DNA of 34,241 bases from Planctomycetota bacterium (GCA_021413735.1 JAIOPV010000167.1:1-34241); one strand, 5' to 3'. Shown: positions 1-7,701, counted from the first letter of the stretch. Notes: generated from the sequence alone by a model not told the origin. Numbers and translations are program-made.

Positions 1-46
1 AAACCCCGTGGCTCGCAAGCAGTTTTCTCCTCCGTATAACTTCGCC

Positions 47-1330
47 ATGAGCACAATCCAACTTCGCAATGGCCGCGTTATCGACCCGTCACGCAACTTC
101 GACGCGGTCTCCGATCTCTGGCTCGCCAACGGCACAATCCTTGGCAGCTCGCCACCCACGAAACCCGCCGACAAGGTGATCGACTGCACCGGCATGATCG
201 TGTCGCCGGGGCTGATCGACATGCACGTCCACCTGCGGGAACCTGGCCGCGAGGAAGACGAAACCATCGCAACCGGAACCGCGGCAGCCGTGGCGGGTGG
301 CGTCACGTCGGTGGCGTGTATGCCGAATACGGAGCCGCCGCTGGATACGCGAATGGCGGCCGAGTTCGTGATTCAACAGGCCCAGCGAGCGGGCAACTGC
401 AACGTCTTCCCGATTGGAGCCGTGACCAAGAACCGCGACGGCAAGGAGTTGGCGGAACTTGGCGGGTTGGTCGAAGGCGGTGCGGTCGCGTTCACCGATG
501 ACGGTGCCCCGGTGTACTCGGCCGAGATCATGCGGCGAGCGCTCGAATACTGCAAGATGCTGAACGACCGTGCGGTGCTGGTTCACGCGGAAATCCTCGA
601 ACTCACGGTTGGCGGCGTGATGAACGAGGGGCTTGTATCGGTGCAACTCGGGCTGCGGGGCATGCCAGCAGTTGCCGAAGACATCATGATTGCCCGCGAC
701 ATCATGCTGTCGGAACTGACGGGCGGGCGGGTTCACATTCTGCACGTCAGTACGGCGGGCGGCGTCGATCTGATTCGGCAGGGCATCGCGAAGGGCATCC
801 GCGTGAGTGGCGAGGCGTGCCCGCACCACTTCCTGCTGACGGATGAAACGCTGCGGGCGTTCGACAGCAATTACAAGATGTCGCCGCCGCTGCGAACGCA
901 ACGCGATGTGGACGCGATCCTGGCCGGGCTGAAGGACGGCACGCTCTCGGTGCTGGCGACGGATCACGCCCCGCACGCTCCGGAGAAGAAGGAACGCGAA
1001 CTCGATCAGGCCCCGAACGGCATCCTCGGCCTGGAGTCGTTCTTGCCGCTGTGTGTGACGCACCTGATCGAACCGGGTCATCTGAGTTGGCCGCAAATGC
1101 TGGCGAAGATGACCATCAACCCGGCGAAAGTGTTGGGCATCGACCGCGGCACATTGCAGTCGGGCAAGCCTGCCGACGTGACGGTGATCGACCCGAAGGT
1201 GAAGTGGACGATTCGGAAGGCTGAGTCGAAGTCGAAGAGTCGCAACACGCCGTTCGACGGTTGGAAGGTGACGGGCCGTGCCGTGACGACGATCGTGGGC
1301 GGCTCCGTGAAGATGAACCTTCTGGGGTGA
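47..1330 (+). CDS. pyrC: Dihydroorotase (class I), pyrimidine biosynthesis
   Basis: Cytosolic zinc amidohydrolase that interconverts N-carbamoyl-aspartate and dihydroorotate, the third step of de novo pyrimidine synthesis. Seen: an N-terminal NGRVIDP strand typical of the amidohydrolase fold, the metal-binding DMHVHLREPG motif, FTDDGAPV with the Asp expected to bridge metals in the class I (Aquifex-type) enzymes, VLVHAE, HILHVST, EACPHH and the catalytic ATDHAPH. All ligands look intact, so this is an active enzyme and not the inactive pyrC' paralog. I chose the ATG at 47 because MSTIQLRNGRV matches the usual family N-terminus; a GTG at 8 is in frame and would add 13 unlikely residues. Length from 47 is 427 aa, normal for the class. 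The next gene starts 4 nt after the stop, so the two may be cotranscribed. The region upstream of position 1 is not visible. Confidence 0.95.
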   Translation: MSTIQLRNGRVIDPSRNFDAVSDLWLANGTILGSSPPTKPADKVIDCTGMIVSPGLIDMHVHLREPGREEDETIATGTAAAVAGGVTSVACMPNTEPPLDTRMAAEFVIQQAQRAGNCNVFPIGAVTKNRDGKELAELGGLVEGGAVAFTDDGAPVYSAEIMRRALEYCKMLNDRAVLVHAEILELTVGGVMNEGLVSVQLGLRGMPAVAEDIMIARDIMLSELTGGRVHILHVSTAGGVDLIRQGIAKGIRVSGEACPHHFLLTDETLRAFDSNYKMSPPLRTQRDVDAILAGLKDGTLSVLATDHAPHAPEKKERELDQAPNGILGLESFLPLCVTHLIEPGHLSWPQMLAKMTINPAKVLGIDRGTLQSGKPADVTVIDPKVKWTIRKAESKSKSRNTPFDGWKVTGRAVTTIVGGSVKMNLLG

Positions 1331-1334
1331 CGCG

Positions 1335-2081
1335 ATGATGGATGAGGACGAAACCATCACCGAAGACGATTGGCCTGAGTTCCTCGGCTATCCCGATGAT
1401 CTGTTTGAGGCATTCCCCGATCAACTGGCTCACAGTCAACGGAAGTTAATCCTGTACACTTGCGCGACGTGTCAACGGGTGCGTAAGCTTTTCCCAACAG
1501 AAGAGCTGCGGACTGTTATTGACTGGGCTGAGGACCAAGCCGGTAACGCCGATGAGGGTGGTGTGACGTGTGGCGAGCCGGTCCACATCGACGAGGTCGA
1601 GCGGCAGTCTCGAAACTATCCAGAAGGTAGCATTGAGCAGGAGGTAACATGGGCACTCCGCTACTTGATCTTGATGGCTTGGGGTGATACCGACTGGGGT
1701 AGTCAGATGGGCGTCCCGGAAAAAATGGAACACGCCCTCTGGCTCCGCCATTACCCGAGACCCGAAACCTTTAGGGTTCCATTTGAAGAGTTGCCGCCAC
1801 GGGTGAAGCAGGAGCGAATTGCTCATTGCAACCTTCTTCGCGATATCTTCGGCAATCCGTTTCGGCCTGTCGCGTTTGCTGCAGAGTGGCGCACGTCAAC
1901 GGTCGTGGCTCTCGCGCAGGAGATGTACGGGTCCCGCGATTTCTCCCCGATGCCGATTCTCGCAGACGCCCTCCAAGATGCCGGCTGCGACAACGACGAC
2001 ATCCTCACTCATTGCCGTGATGCCAACGGCGTTCACGTTCGCGGGTGCTGGGTCGTCGATACGATTCTCGGCAAGGAGTGA
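1335..2081 (+). CDS. Gemmataceae-expanded family protein with HVRGCWVVD-type C-terminus (paralog 1)
   Basis: Function unknown. The protein has 248 aa, no signal peptide and no membrane segment. The C-terminal ~90 residues carry the family signature seen three times in this window: FGNPFRPV, a W..STVV.LAQ helix, FSPMPILADALQDAGCDN, LTHCRDA and HVRGCWVVDTILGKE. The N-terminal half is divergent and contains CATC (a CxxC) followed by VRKLFP, which aligns with the Cys-rich helix of relatives that begin MTEAEWLAC. From memory of Gemmata genomes this is a large lineage-specific family annotated as hypothetical; I know of no assigned activity. The spaced Cys and His residues (GC, HC, H..GC) could bind metal, but this is inference. 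ATG at 1335 (or 1338) follows a GGGGTGA stretch that overlaps the pyrC stop. The next paralog follows after 4 nt, suggesting a tandem duplication. Confidence 0.85.
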   Translation: MMDEDETITEDDWPEFLGYPDDLFEAFPDQLAHSQRKLILYTCATCQRVRKLFPTEELRTVIDWAEDQAGNADEGGVTCGEPVHIDEVERQSRNYPEGSIEQEVTWALRYLILMAWGDTDWGSQMGVPEKMEHALWLRHYPRPETFRVPFEELPPRVKQERIAHCNLLRDIFGNPFRPVAFAAEWRTSTVVALAQEMYGSRDFSPMPILADALQDAGCDNDDILTHCRDANGVHVRGCWVVDTILGKE

Positions 2082-2085
2082 CGCC

Positions 2086-2790
2086 GTGAAGATGCCCGAG
2101 TGGATCGAACGCGCTGCGCCGTCGCTCCTCGGCGTCTTCCTCGCACGCGAAGCGAGCCCCCGAAAGAGTGGCCTCTACATTCGCCACCTCTGCCGGTGTT
2201 TTCCCAAGGTCTTCCCAGACCCGCGAAGTTGGGTCGCACTCGACGCAGCCGACCACCACGAAGCAGGCGAAATCAACGAGGAGCAGTTCAAACTTGCCAT
2301 TCGGCCGACGGAAGAAGCCGCGGCCGAGACGCAAGCCGTTTACGAAGCATGGCTCCACGACTCCGCTCGCGACTACGCCCAAGACCCCCGAAATGCGGTC
2401 GTCGCGGCGAATATGGCGCGAGCCGTTGCAACCGTCGGCTACTACCCCAGCTTTTTGGCAGAACTCCGGGGCATCGGACTTCGGTCCGAGGGGAAGAGCA
2501 CCTGCCCGCGTGCCAATCTCATCGCGAAGACGATGCGGCCGCTGTTCCTCGAACACTTCGGCGATCCTCACGAACCCGTTGCGTTCGAGCAGGCTTGGCT
2601 CACGTCCGATGTGCTTGCCATCGCCAACGGCATGTACAAATCTGGTGACTTCAGCCCAATGCCGATTCTTGCCGATGCGTTGCAAGACGCTGGCTGCGAT
2701 AACGAGAATATGCTGACGCACAGCCGCGACGCGAAGGCCAATCACGTTCGTGGCTGCTGGGTTGTCGATCTGGTTCTCGGCAAGAGTTGA
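2086..2790 (+). CDS. Gemmataceae-expanded family protein with HVRGCWVVD-type C-terminus (paralog 2)
   Basis: A 234-aa soluble protein, tandem paralog of the preceding gene. Shared C-terminal signature: FGDPHEPVAF, W.TSDVLAIA, DFSPMPILADALQDAGCDN, LTHSRDA, NHVRGCWVVDLVLGKS. The second signature Cys (HC in paralogs 1 and 3) is Ser here, so not every Cys is required. The N-terminal half (LYIRHLCRCFPKVFP, then an acidic and Ala-rich helix region) corresponds to the helical N-terminus of the family. I chose GTG at 2086 because AAGGAG at 2073-2078 lies 7 nt upstream; ATG at 2092 is possible but less well spaced. The frame stays open upstream to 1819 inside paralog 1, but that extension is an out-of-frame overlap and is not credible. 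Function is not known. Confidence 0.83.
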   Translation: MKMPEWIERAAPSLLGVFLAREASPRKSGLYIRHLCRCFPKVFPDPRSWVALDAADHHEAGEINEEQFKLAIRPTEEAAAETQAVYEAWLHDSARDYAQDPRNAVVAANMARAVATVGYYPSFLAELRGIGLRSEGKSTCPRANLIAKTMRPLFLEHFGDPHEPVAFEQAWLTSDVLAIANGMYKSGDFSPMPILADALQDAGCDNENMLTHSRDAKANHVRGCWVVDLVLGKS

Positions 2791-2816
2791 AGGTAAACTG
2801 CCGTTGGAGGTGAATC

Positions 2817-3458
2817 ATGTCCGCAATCGCCGCCTTACCTCAACCGCTCACCACGACAGCACCGCCACGATCTGCCGACTACCCCAGGCGTTGGAAGTGG
2901 ACTCGCGAGCAATACCACGAACTAGGCAAACAGGGGTTCTTCGCCGGAAAGCGGGTTCAACTCATTTTCGGGGAGATCATCGAAATGAGTCCACAAGGTT
3001 GGCCCCACGTTCTGTGTATCGCACGAGTTGCCGATGCCCTCCGACGTGCGTTCGCTGGCGTAGCGTGGGTGACTGAACGCGGCCCGCACCCAACCGCCGA
3101 CTCGGAACCCGAACCAGACGTTCGCGTGATTCCAGGCGCTCCCGACGACTACACCGATCACCCGACGAACGCATTGTTGCTCGTGGAAGTTGCAGATACC
3201 AGCCTGTTCGACGATCCGACCAGCCAAGCCGAGCTGTACGCCACAGCGAATGTGCCAGAGTATTGGGTGGTCGATCTGGCGAAGCGACAACTCCACGTTT
3301 TCCGCGAACCCGAGCCACTTCCCAAGGGGCTGGGAGCAACAGCATACCGAACGCATCTCGTCCTCGATCAAAGCGAAGCGGTTTCGCCACTCGCAGCTTC
3401 CACCGCTGTCATCCCCATTGTCGATCTGTTGCCGAAGGTGCCAGCAACCCAATCCTGA
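2817..3458 (+). CDS. Uma2 family (DUF820) PD-(D/E)XK-fold protein
   Basis: A 213-aa protein of the Uma2/DUF820 family, a nuclease-like PD-(D/E)XK fold that is greatly expanded in planctomycetes and cyanobacteria; no cellular role is established for this copy. Seen: a helix-rich N-terminus after a Pro/Thr linker, QLIFGEIIEMSPQGWPH (the GE-x-hydrophobic-M-x-P entry motif), EPEPDVRVIPG with the PD dipeptide, LLLVEVADTSL with the acidic residue of the core, and ANVPEYWVVDL, the family hallmark. The Lys usual about nine residues after the EV-x-D-x-S-L segment (K..LYA) appears to be Gln here (SQAELYA), so catalytic competence is uncertain. ATG at 2817 has GGAGG at 2806-2810 as ribosome binding site. 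It follows the two paralogs on the same strand by 26 nt and may be the last gene of that unit. Confidence 0.88.
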   Translation: MSAIAALPQPLTTTAPPRSADYPRRWKWTREQYHELGKQGFFAGKRVQLIFGEIIEMSPQGWPHVLCIARVADALRRAFAGVAWVTERGPHPTADSEPEPDVRVIPGAPDDYTDHPTNALLLVEVADTSLFDDPTSQAELYATANVPEYWVVDLAKRQLHVFREPEPLPKGLGATAYRTHLVLDQSEAVSPLAASTAVIPIVDLLPKVPATQS

Positions 3459-3465
3459 TCACACC

Positions 3466-3484
3466 AAAAACGGCAGCGACCGCA
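3466..3484. repeat. Partial copy of the sequence in the 3775-3822 terminator arm
   Basis: The 19 nt here and the 18 nt at 3768-3785 are the same (A-run, then CGCAGCGACCGCA) except for one extra G. The second copy leads into a perfect hairpin; this one does not form an obvious stem. It lies just after the Uma2 stop codon. It may be a degenerate or half copy of the same dispersed element. Confidence 0.45.
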
Positions 3485-3551
3485 CGTTTTGAAGTAGCGC
3501 TTTTGTGCGTGATAGGTCAGGTGATCCCAGAATTCGTTTGGTTTAGGTGGT

Positions 3552-3740
3552 CCCCCCTCACCCGCGACTCGAAGACTCGTCGCGACCTCTCCCCCTAAAA
3601 CGGGGTAGAGGTGGGTGCGCCGTGGCTTCTCATCAGCTTCCCCAAACCAATTGCCTTCAGAGAAAACCAATCACCCCCACCTCTCCCCCGATTTCTGGGG
3701 GAGAGGTCGGCGAGGCTCTGCGAGCCGGGTGAGGGGGAGC
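3552..3740. repeat. Inverted pair of ~65-bp intergenic REP-like repeats
   Basis: The 384-base gap 3459-3842 between the Uma2 gene and the RRM gene holds no credible gene. Its main content is two diverged copies of one repeat in opposite orientation: copy 1 at about 3552-3615 and copy 2 at about 3674-3740. Reverse-complementing copy 2 gives the same order of blocks as copy 1: CCCCTCACCC, a central CTCG-rich hairpin, CGACCTCTCCCCC, a short A-rich loop, then GGGG.AGAGGTGGG. Each copy contains its own smaller stem (CCTCTCCCC against GGGG.AGAGG). The pair could fold into one large cruciform. Such CCCCTCACCC / CCTCTCCC blocks are common intergenic repeats in Gemmataceae; that statement is from memory. 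Confidence 0.75.
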
Positions 3741-3774
3741 TACCTTGCCCCAATCTTTGAGTTCCTCAAAAACG

Positions 3775-3822
3775 CAGCGACCGCAAGCGAACAGGGCTTT
3801 CCCCATTCGCTTGCGGTCGCTG
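3775..3822 (-). terminator. Rho-independent terminator of the RRM gene
   Basis: A perfect 17-bp inverted repeat (arms 3775-3791 and 3806-3822, loop 14 nt) lies 20 nt downstream of the stop codon of the minus-strand RRM gene. Read on the minus strand the stem is followed by CGTTTTTG, a five-U tract. On the plus strand no U tract follows, so the signal is directional. Confidence 0.8.
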
Positions 3823-3842
3823 TTCAATCACGGTTTGCGAAT

Positions 3843-4235
3843 TCAATACCGACGACCGCCACCGCCACCTCCGCCATAACCACCACCGCCGCCTCCGCCG
3901 CCGTAACCACCGCCACCACCTCCACCGCCGTAGCCGCCACGGCCACCGCCGCCGCCACCACCACCACGGCCGCCACCGCCGCCACCTTCCTTCGGTCGGG
4001 CTTCATTCACCGTCAGCGGGCGACCCTCGACCATCTGGCCGTGCATGCCCGCGATTGCTGCCTGTGCTTCCTGATCGGTTCCGAGTTCCACGAAGCCGAA
4101 GCCCTTGGATCGGCCCGTGTCGCGATCCATGATGACCTGTGCGGAGACAACCGTGCCGTATGCGGCGAACATGTCCTGTAACTGACTGTCAGTTATCCCC
4201 CAGCCGAGATTTCCGACGTACAACTTCTTGCCCAC
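3843..4235 (-). CDS. Glycine-rich RRM RNA-binding protein
   Basis: Small single-RRM RNA-binding protein (130 aa) like the cyanobacterial Rbp and plant GRP proteins, probably an RNA chaperone acting in cold or stress adaptation (family knowledge; the role here is inferred). Seen: RNP2 as LYVGNL at residues ~5-10, RNP1 as KGFGFVEL near residue 45, and the ARP..G end of the RRM near residue 80. A tail of about 50 residues then follows, almost wholly Gly with regular Arg and Tyr (RGG and GGYGG units), ending RRY. I chose GTG at 4235 (VGKKLYVGN) because it puts RNP2 at the standard distance; further upstream the open frame has no RRM-like sequence and no better start. The gene ends in a strong terminator. 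It has a 285-base untranslated upstream gap, unusually long for this window and compatible with a regulated leader. Confidence 0.9.
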   Translation of the reverse strand: MGKKLYVGNLGWGITDSQLQDMFAAYGTVVSAQVIMDRDTGRSKGFGFVELGTDQEAQAAIAGMHGQMVEGRPLTVNEARPKEGGGGGGRGGGGGGGGRGGYGGGGGGGGYGGGGGGGGYGGGGGGGRRY

Positions 4236-4520
4236 GACTAGCCCCCGCGGCCCGGTCCTCGCCGCTCTGAAGGTAATGGTATCGGCTCCCCGCACCTGAC
4301 CGGCGGGCAGGGGGACGTGCGAACGAGCGGGGCCGCAAGGCTCCTGCCGGAAAGCGACACCTGGCGGACGATCCTGGGCGTCGTCGGAGGAGTTCCTCGA
4401 TACGACGACACCAGAACGGGTCGTGTCGGGCTGCAATCGTGTTCGGCGTCTCGCGGGAACAGTTACCCGCACTTCCAAACTATATCCGACCCAAACGGAA
4501 GAGTCCACGGACGACTCTAA
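4236..4520 (-). other. Long non-coding leader/promoter region of the RRM gene
   Basis: A 285-base gap between two minus-strand genes, much longer than the other gaps between same-strand neighbours here. I see no credible gene in it. It includes an AT-richer patch around 4475-4490 (TATA-containing on both strands) that could hold a promoter, and several short inverted segments. Long structured leaders are typical of cold-inducible RNA-binding protein genes, so it may be a regulatory 5' UTR, but no specific element is recognisable. Confidence 0.3.
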
Positions 4521-5726
4521 TCAGTGATCCGCAGCAGGCGCAATGGGTTTCGGTGGCGTGTTCAGAAACCGCGATTCGACCGTGCGGTGAAAGACCCATG
4601 ACAGCGCAAGCGAGGCAGCCGTGGCAACCGGCAACGTGATGAGCAACCCAGCGGTCGGCGATGTGATACCCCATCGGTAGAAGTTCCACTGAATGAGCGC
4701 CGTCACGGGACCGTGAACGAGGTAGAGGCTGTAGCACATGCGACCCGCCCACCGTAGGGGAGCCGTGAACCGCGAGGTTGCGATCTTCGTGTCGGCACCG
4801 TGCAACCAGCCGAGGAGCAATGCCCCCGCGAACGCAACGATCAAGTGACCGGTCAAGTTCGATTGGAAATCCCACGCGGTCGGAAGCGCCTGAATCGTGC
4901 TGAACAATCCCGCCACGAGCAGACCGTCGAGGCTCCATCGAATCAGAGGCGTGGCATAGTTCACACGGTAATACACGCTGATCCCCGCCGCGAACGCGAG
5001 CCACAAGCCGTCGAAGAAGCAACCGCGAAGTGGTCGCTGATATGCGTTGAGGTTCACACCGATCTGATCGCCAAGCAATGTGTTCAGATCCATCACATTC
5101 AGGAACACGATCGCCGAGATTGCTGCTGCCAGTGGGAACAACCACTGCCGCGCCAGCAGCACGATCAACCCCATCACGAAATAAAACTGCTCTTCATAGC
5201 ACAGCGTCCACACTTGCCTGGCGAAGTAGTCTTTCGAGGGGCCGCCGATGTACGGCCGCCATTCTTCGGTGAGGGTCAGCGAGCCGAACCACTGGGCCGG
5301 CTTCAGTTCTGTTGGTCTGGGTAGTGGTCGTGCGTGTTCTTCATTTGGCCCAGGAATGGCAGCGTCCGGGAGCAGAGCCACGACGACGGCCGTGATGGCC
5401 AGGAACGCCCAGAGTGGCGGGTAGATGCGACGGAAACGTCGCCAGAAGAACGTGAGCCCGGGGTGTGGCTTGCGACGAGCCGAGTCAGCAGCTCCGGCGA
5501 TGCAGTACCCGCTGATGACGAAGAACAACGGCACGCCGAACCAGAGCCGCGTGCCGAGAACCATCAGCCAATCGGCGACCGATCCGCCTTCGGCCCGGAC
5601 TCTTGTTTCGAGTTCCGGAGTCGAAAGATACCCCGCGACTCCGTGCAACATCGTGACCGTGAGGCACGCGATGCCACGCCACACGTCGAGCGATTCGTAG
5701 CGTGGATTCCGGGGAAGATCGGACAT
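4521..5726 (-). CDS. Acyltransferase 3 family membrane protein (OafA/YrhL-like)
   Basis: Integral membrane O-acyltransferase of the acyltransferase-3 family, which transfers acetyl or other acyl groups to sugars of polysaccharides, LPS or secondary metabolites; the acceptor cannot be told here. Seen in the 401 aa: the N-terminal SLDVWRGIACLTVTMLHGV helix with the conserved R and H, LWFGVPLFFVISGYCIAG (the FFVISG hallmark), FFWRRFRRIYPPLW with the R-x-x-RIYP motif, then about eight further hydrophobic segments and an R-rich end. Length is normal. ATG at 5726 is the natural start. It lies 49 nt downstream of the CocE-type hydrolase gene on the same strand, possibly in one transcription unit. 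Confidence 0.92.
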   Translation of the reverse strand: MSDLPRNPRYESLDVWRGIACLTVTMLHGVAGYLSTPELETRVRAEGGSVADWLMVLGTRLWFGVPLFFVISGYCIAGAADSARRKPHPGLTFFWRRFRRIYPPLWAFLAITAVVVALLPDAAIPGPNEEHARPLPRPTELKPAQWFGSLTLTEEWRPYIGGPSKDYFARQVWTLCYEEQFYFVMGLIVLLARQWLFPLAAAISAIVFLNVMDLNTLLGDQIGVNLNAYQRPLRGCFFDGLWLAFAAGISVYYRVNYATPLIRWSLDGLLVAGLFSTIQALPTAWDFQSNLTGHLIVAFAGALLLGWLHGADTKIATSRFTAPLRWAGRMCYSLYLVHGPVTALIQWNFYRWGITSPTAGLLITLPVATAASLALSWVFHRTVESRFLNTPPKPIAPAADH

Positions 5727-5775
5727 TCATCACCCGAGCGTGTACTGTTCACGGCGAGGGTAATGTAGCACGCAT

Positions 5776-7623
5776 TCACTTGGGTGCGTTTGGGAGCGTG
5801 TCGAGAACGAGGCGAGACTGGAACTTCGGCGAGCGAAAGACCTGTTGCTGGGCCTTCTGGAAGTCGGCGTCCACGGCCTCGAAGATGTTTGGCACATACT
5901 TTTGCGGGTTGCGGTCGATGAGCGGGAACCACGAACTGCTCACCTGCACCATGATCTTGTGCCCCTTGCGGAAGCGATGGTGTCCCCAGTTCAGGTCGAT
6001 CGTGTATTCCTCCACCTGGCCCGGCTTCACGGGTTCGGGCTTCTCCATGCTCTTGCGGAAACGTGCCCGCACGGGTTCGCCCGCGATCAGCAACTGGAAG
6101 CCGCTCATCTCGGGTTCCTTGGCGTACTCTTGCGGGTAGACGTCGATCAGCCTCACGATCCAGTCGGCATCGGTGCCAGAGGTCGCGGCGAACAACCGCA
6201 CTTTCATCGACCCCGCGACGATCACGTCTTCGGTGAGCGGTTCCGTTTCGTAGCTGAGCACGTCGGGCCGACCGTGCGTGAACCGTTGATCCTGCACCAT
6301 CCACACTTGCCATTCGGGGCCAGGATAGGTCGGTCGCACAGGCCGCGGGCGATAGGGCACTGGGTTCGCGGGGTCGGAGGTGTATTCGTCGGAAGCCTGC
6401 TCCGTATCTGCTGGTGGGCTGAACGCGAGCTTACCCTTCGGGTGGAAGTACAGTTCGCGCTTCACTGCCGTCTTCGGGGGCCAGGCGTCGTATGACTCCC
6501 AGGTGTTGGAACCAGTCTGGAACATCTTCGCCTCGGCAGACGGTGCCGTGCCCTTGTCTTTGAGATAGTACGCGAAGAACGGTGCCTGCACTTTCTCGCG
6601 GAAGTATGCACCAGTGTCAGACATGAACGACACACGCCCGAGCTTGTCGCCCTTGCCGCCGCCCCAGCCGCCGTGATTCCACGGGCCAACCACGAGGAAG
6701 TTCTGGTTCGTCTTGTCGTGCTTTTCGAGCAGTTCGTAGATTCGCAGCGGCCCGCGGAAGTCTTCCTGGTCGAACCACCCCGCGACATTCAGCGTCGGCA
6801 CCGTGACCTTCGTGAGCTGCGGTTCGAGCGACAGTTTCTTCCAGAAGTCGTCGTAGTTCGGGTGTGCGACGAAGTCGTTCCACGTCGGCAGCTTGTTCTT
6901 GAAGTGCAGTTTGTTGACGTTCGACAGTGCGCCGAGTTTCAGATACCACTCGTAGGTGTCGTGGCGGTCGAACGCAAACCGCGAGTTCACTTTGTCGGTT
7001 TCCATCTGCGCGACGTATTCGAAGCCGTAGCTCAGGCGGAACGCACCGTTGTGGTGGAAGTCGTCGCCGAGGAACATATCGACGGGCGACGCTTGCGGGG
7101 ACACGGCCTTGAGTGCGGGGTGCGGGTCGAGCATCGCGACGGCCGTGAGCCAGCCTGGATAGCTGACGCCGAGCATGCCGACGCGACCGTTGTTGCCCTT
7201 CACATTCTTGAGGAGCCAGTCGATGGTGTCGTTCGTGTCGGAGGCTTCGTCGATAGCCTTGGGGTCTTTCAGATCGCGAGCGGGCCGTGTCATCACGAAC
7301 GTGCCTTCGGACTTGAACCGACCGCGAATGTCCTGGAACGCGAAGGCGTAGCCGTCATCGACGAGATCCTTGAAATACTCCTTGAAACTGCGTTCGGCGC
7401 GGTCGTCGATGCCGTAGGGCGTGCGGAGCATGATGATCGGCAACGGCTCCTTGGCTTGCTTCGGAACGTAGACGAGCGTGTAGAGCTTCGTGCCGTCGCG
7501 CATGGGAATCATGGCTTCGGTGCGATCGAAACGCGGATCAGGTTTTGGCTGCTGTGCAGTGAGGGGAACTTGTGCGAGGAGCAGGACACTCGCGAGGCAG
7601 AACAACCGAATGGCCTGTCGCAT
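5776..7623 (-). CDS. Secreted CocE/NonD family alpha/beta hydrolase (X-Pro dipeptidyl-peptidase-like, S15 type)
   Basis: A serine hydrolase of the CocE/S15 group, which includes cocaine esterase, glutaryl-7-ACA acylase and X-prolyl dipeptidyl peptidases; the substrate here is unknown. Seen in the 615 aa: a Sec signal peptide (~1-23, ending LTAQQ), the entry motif MIPMRDGTKLYTLVYVP, nucleophile Ser154 in LGVSYPGW, Asp near 285 in NVAGWFDQEDF, and His317 in GPWNHGGWGGG. The C-terminal beta-sandwich domain (EDVIVAGSMKVRLFAATSG, then QVSSSWFPLIDRNPQ) is characteristic of CocE. The triad and both domains are complete. Start ATG at 7623 is well placed for the signal peptide, but the Shine-Dalgarno is weak. 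The gene is preceded by a palindromic repeat at 7635-7694 that separates it from the TolB-like gene. Confidence 0.93.
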   Translation of the reverse strand: MRQAIRLFCLASVLLLAQVPLTAQQPKPDPRFDRTEAMIPMRDGTKLYTLVYVPKQAKEPLPIIMLRTPYGIDDRAERSFKEYFKDLVDDGYAFAFQDIRGRFKSEGTFVMTRPARDLKDPKAIDEASDTNDTIDWLLKNVKGNNGRVGMLGVSYPGWLTAVAMLDPHPALKAVSPQASPVDMFLGDDFHHNGAFRLSYGFEYVAQMETDKVNSRFAFDRHDTYEWYLKLGALSNVNKLHFKNKLPTWNDFVAHPNYDDFWKKLSLEPQLTKVTVPTLNVAGWFDQEDFRGPLRIYELLEKHDKTNQNFLVVGPWNHGGWGGGKGDKLGRVSFMSDTGAYFREKVQAPFFAYYLKDKGTAPSAEAKMFQTGSNTWESYDAWPPKTAVKRELYFHPKGKLAFSPPADTEQASDEYTSDPANPVPYRPRPVRPTYPGPEWQVWMVQDQRFTHGRPDVLSYETEPLTEDVIVAGSMKVRLFAATSGTDADWIVRLIDVYPQEYAKEPEMSGFQLLIAGEPVRARFRKSMEKPEPVKPGQVEEYTIDLNWGHHRFRKGHKIMVQVSSSWFPLIDRNPQKYVPNIFEAVDADFQKAQQQVFRSPKFQSRLVLDTLPNAPK

Positions 7624-7634
7624 GGGAATCTCAA

Positions 7635-7694
7635 GTAGGTCAGGCTTTTAGCCTGACTCGTGGGGCATTCCGTCAGGCTAAAAGCCTGACCTAC
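7635..7694. repeat. Perfect 23-bp inverted repeat, intergenic
   Basis: Arms 7635-7657 and 7672-7694 are perfect reverse complements with a 14-nt spacer. Each arm is itself a small hairpin (GTCAGGCT, TTT, AGCCTGAC), so the locus can form either one long stem or two short ones. It lies in the 78-nt gap between the TolB-like gene and the CocE gene on the minus strand, where it could act as an attenuator or protect the upstream mRNA. Confidence 0.85.
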
Positions 7695-7701
7695 GAGGGT
7701 G

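Noticed and set aside
89-1360. Long minus-strand open frame (423 aa) opposite pyrC
   Set aside because: Its product is Arg/His-rich with no recognisable motif, while the plus strand encodes a complete dihydroorotase. It is a GC-rich antisense shadow.
1819-2085. Upstream extension of the paralog 2 frame
   Set aside because: It overlaps paralog 1 out of frame and reads as Ser/Arg-rich nonsense; the ribosome binding site at 2073-2078 fits the GTG at 2086.
3846-3990. Regular GGN/CCN repeats that could be read as a CRISPR-like or tandem array
   Set aside because: They are codons of the Gly-rich tail of the RRM protein; there are no spacers and the period is codon-sized.
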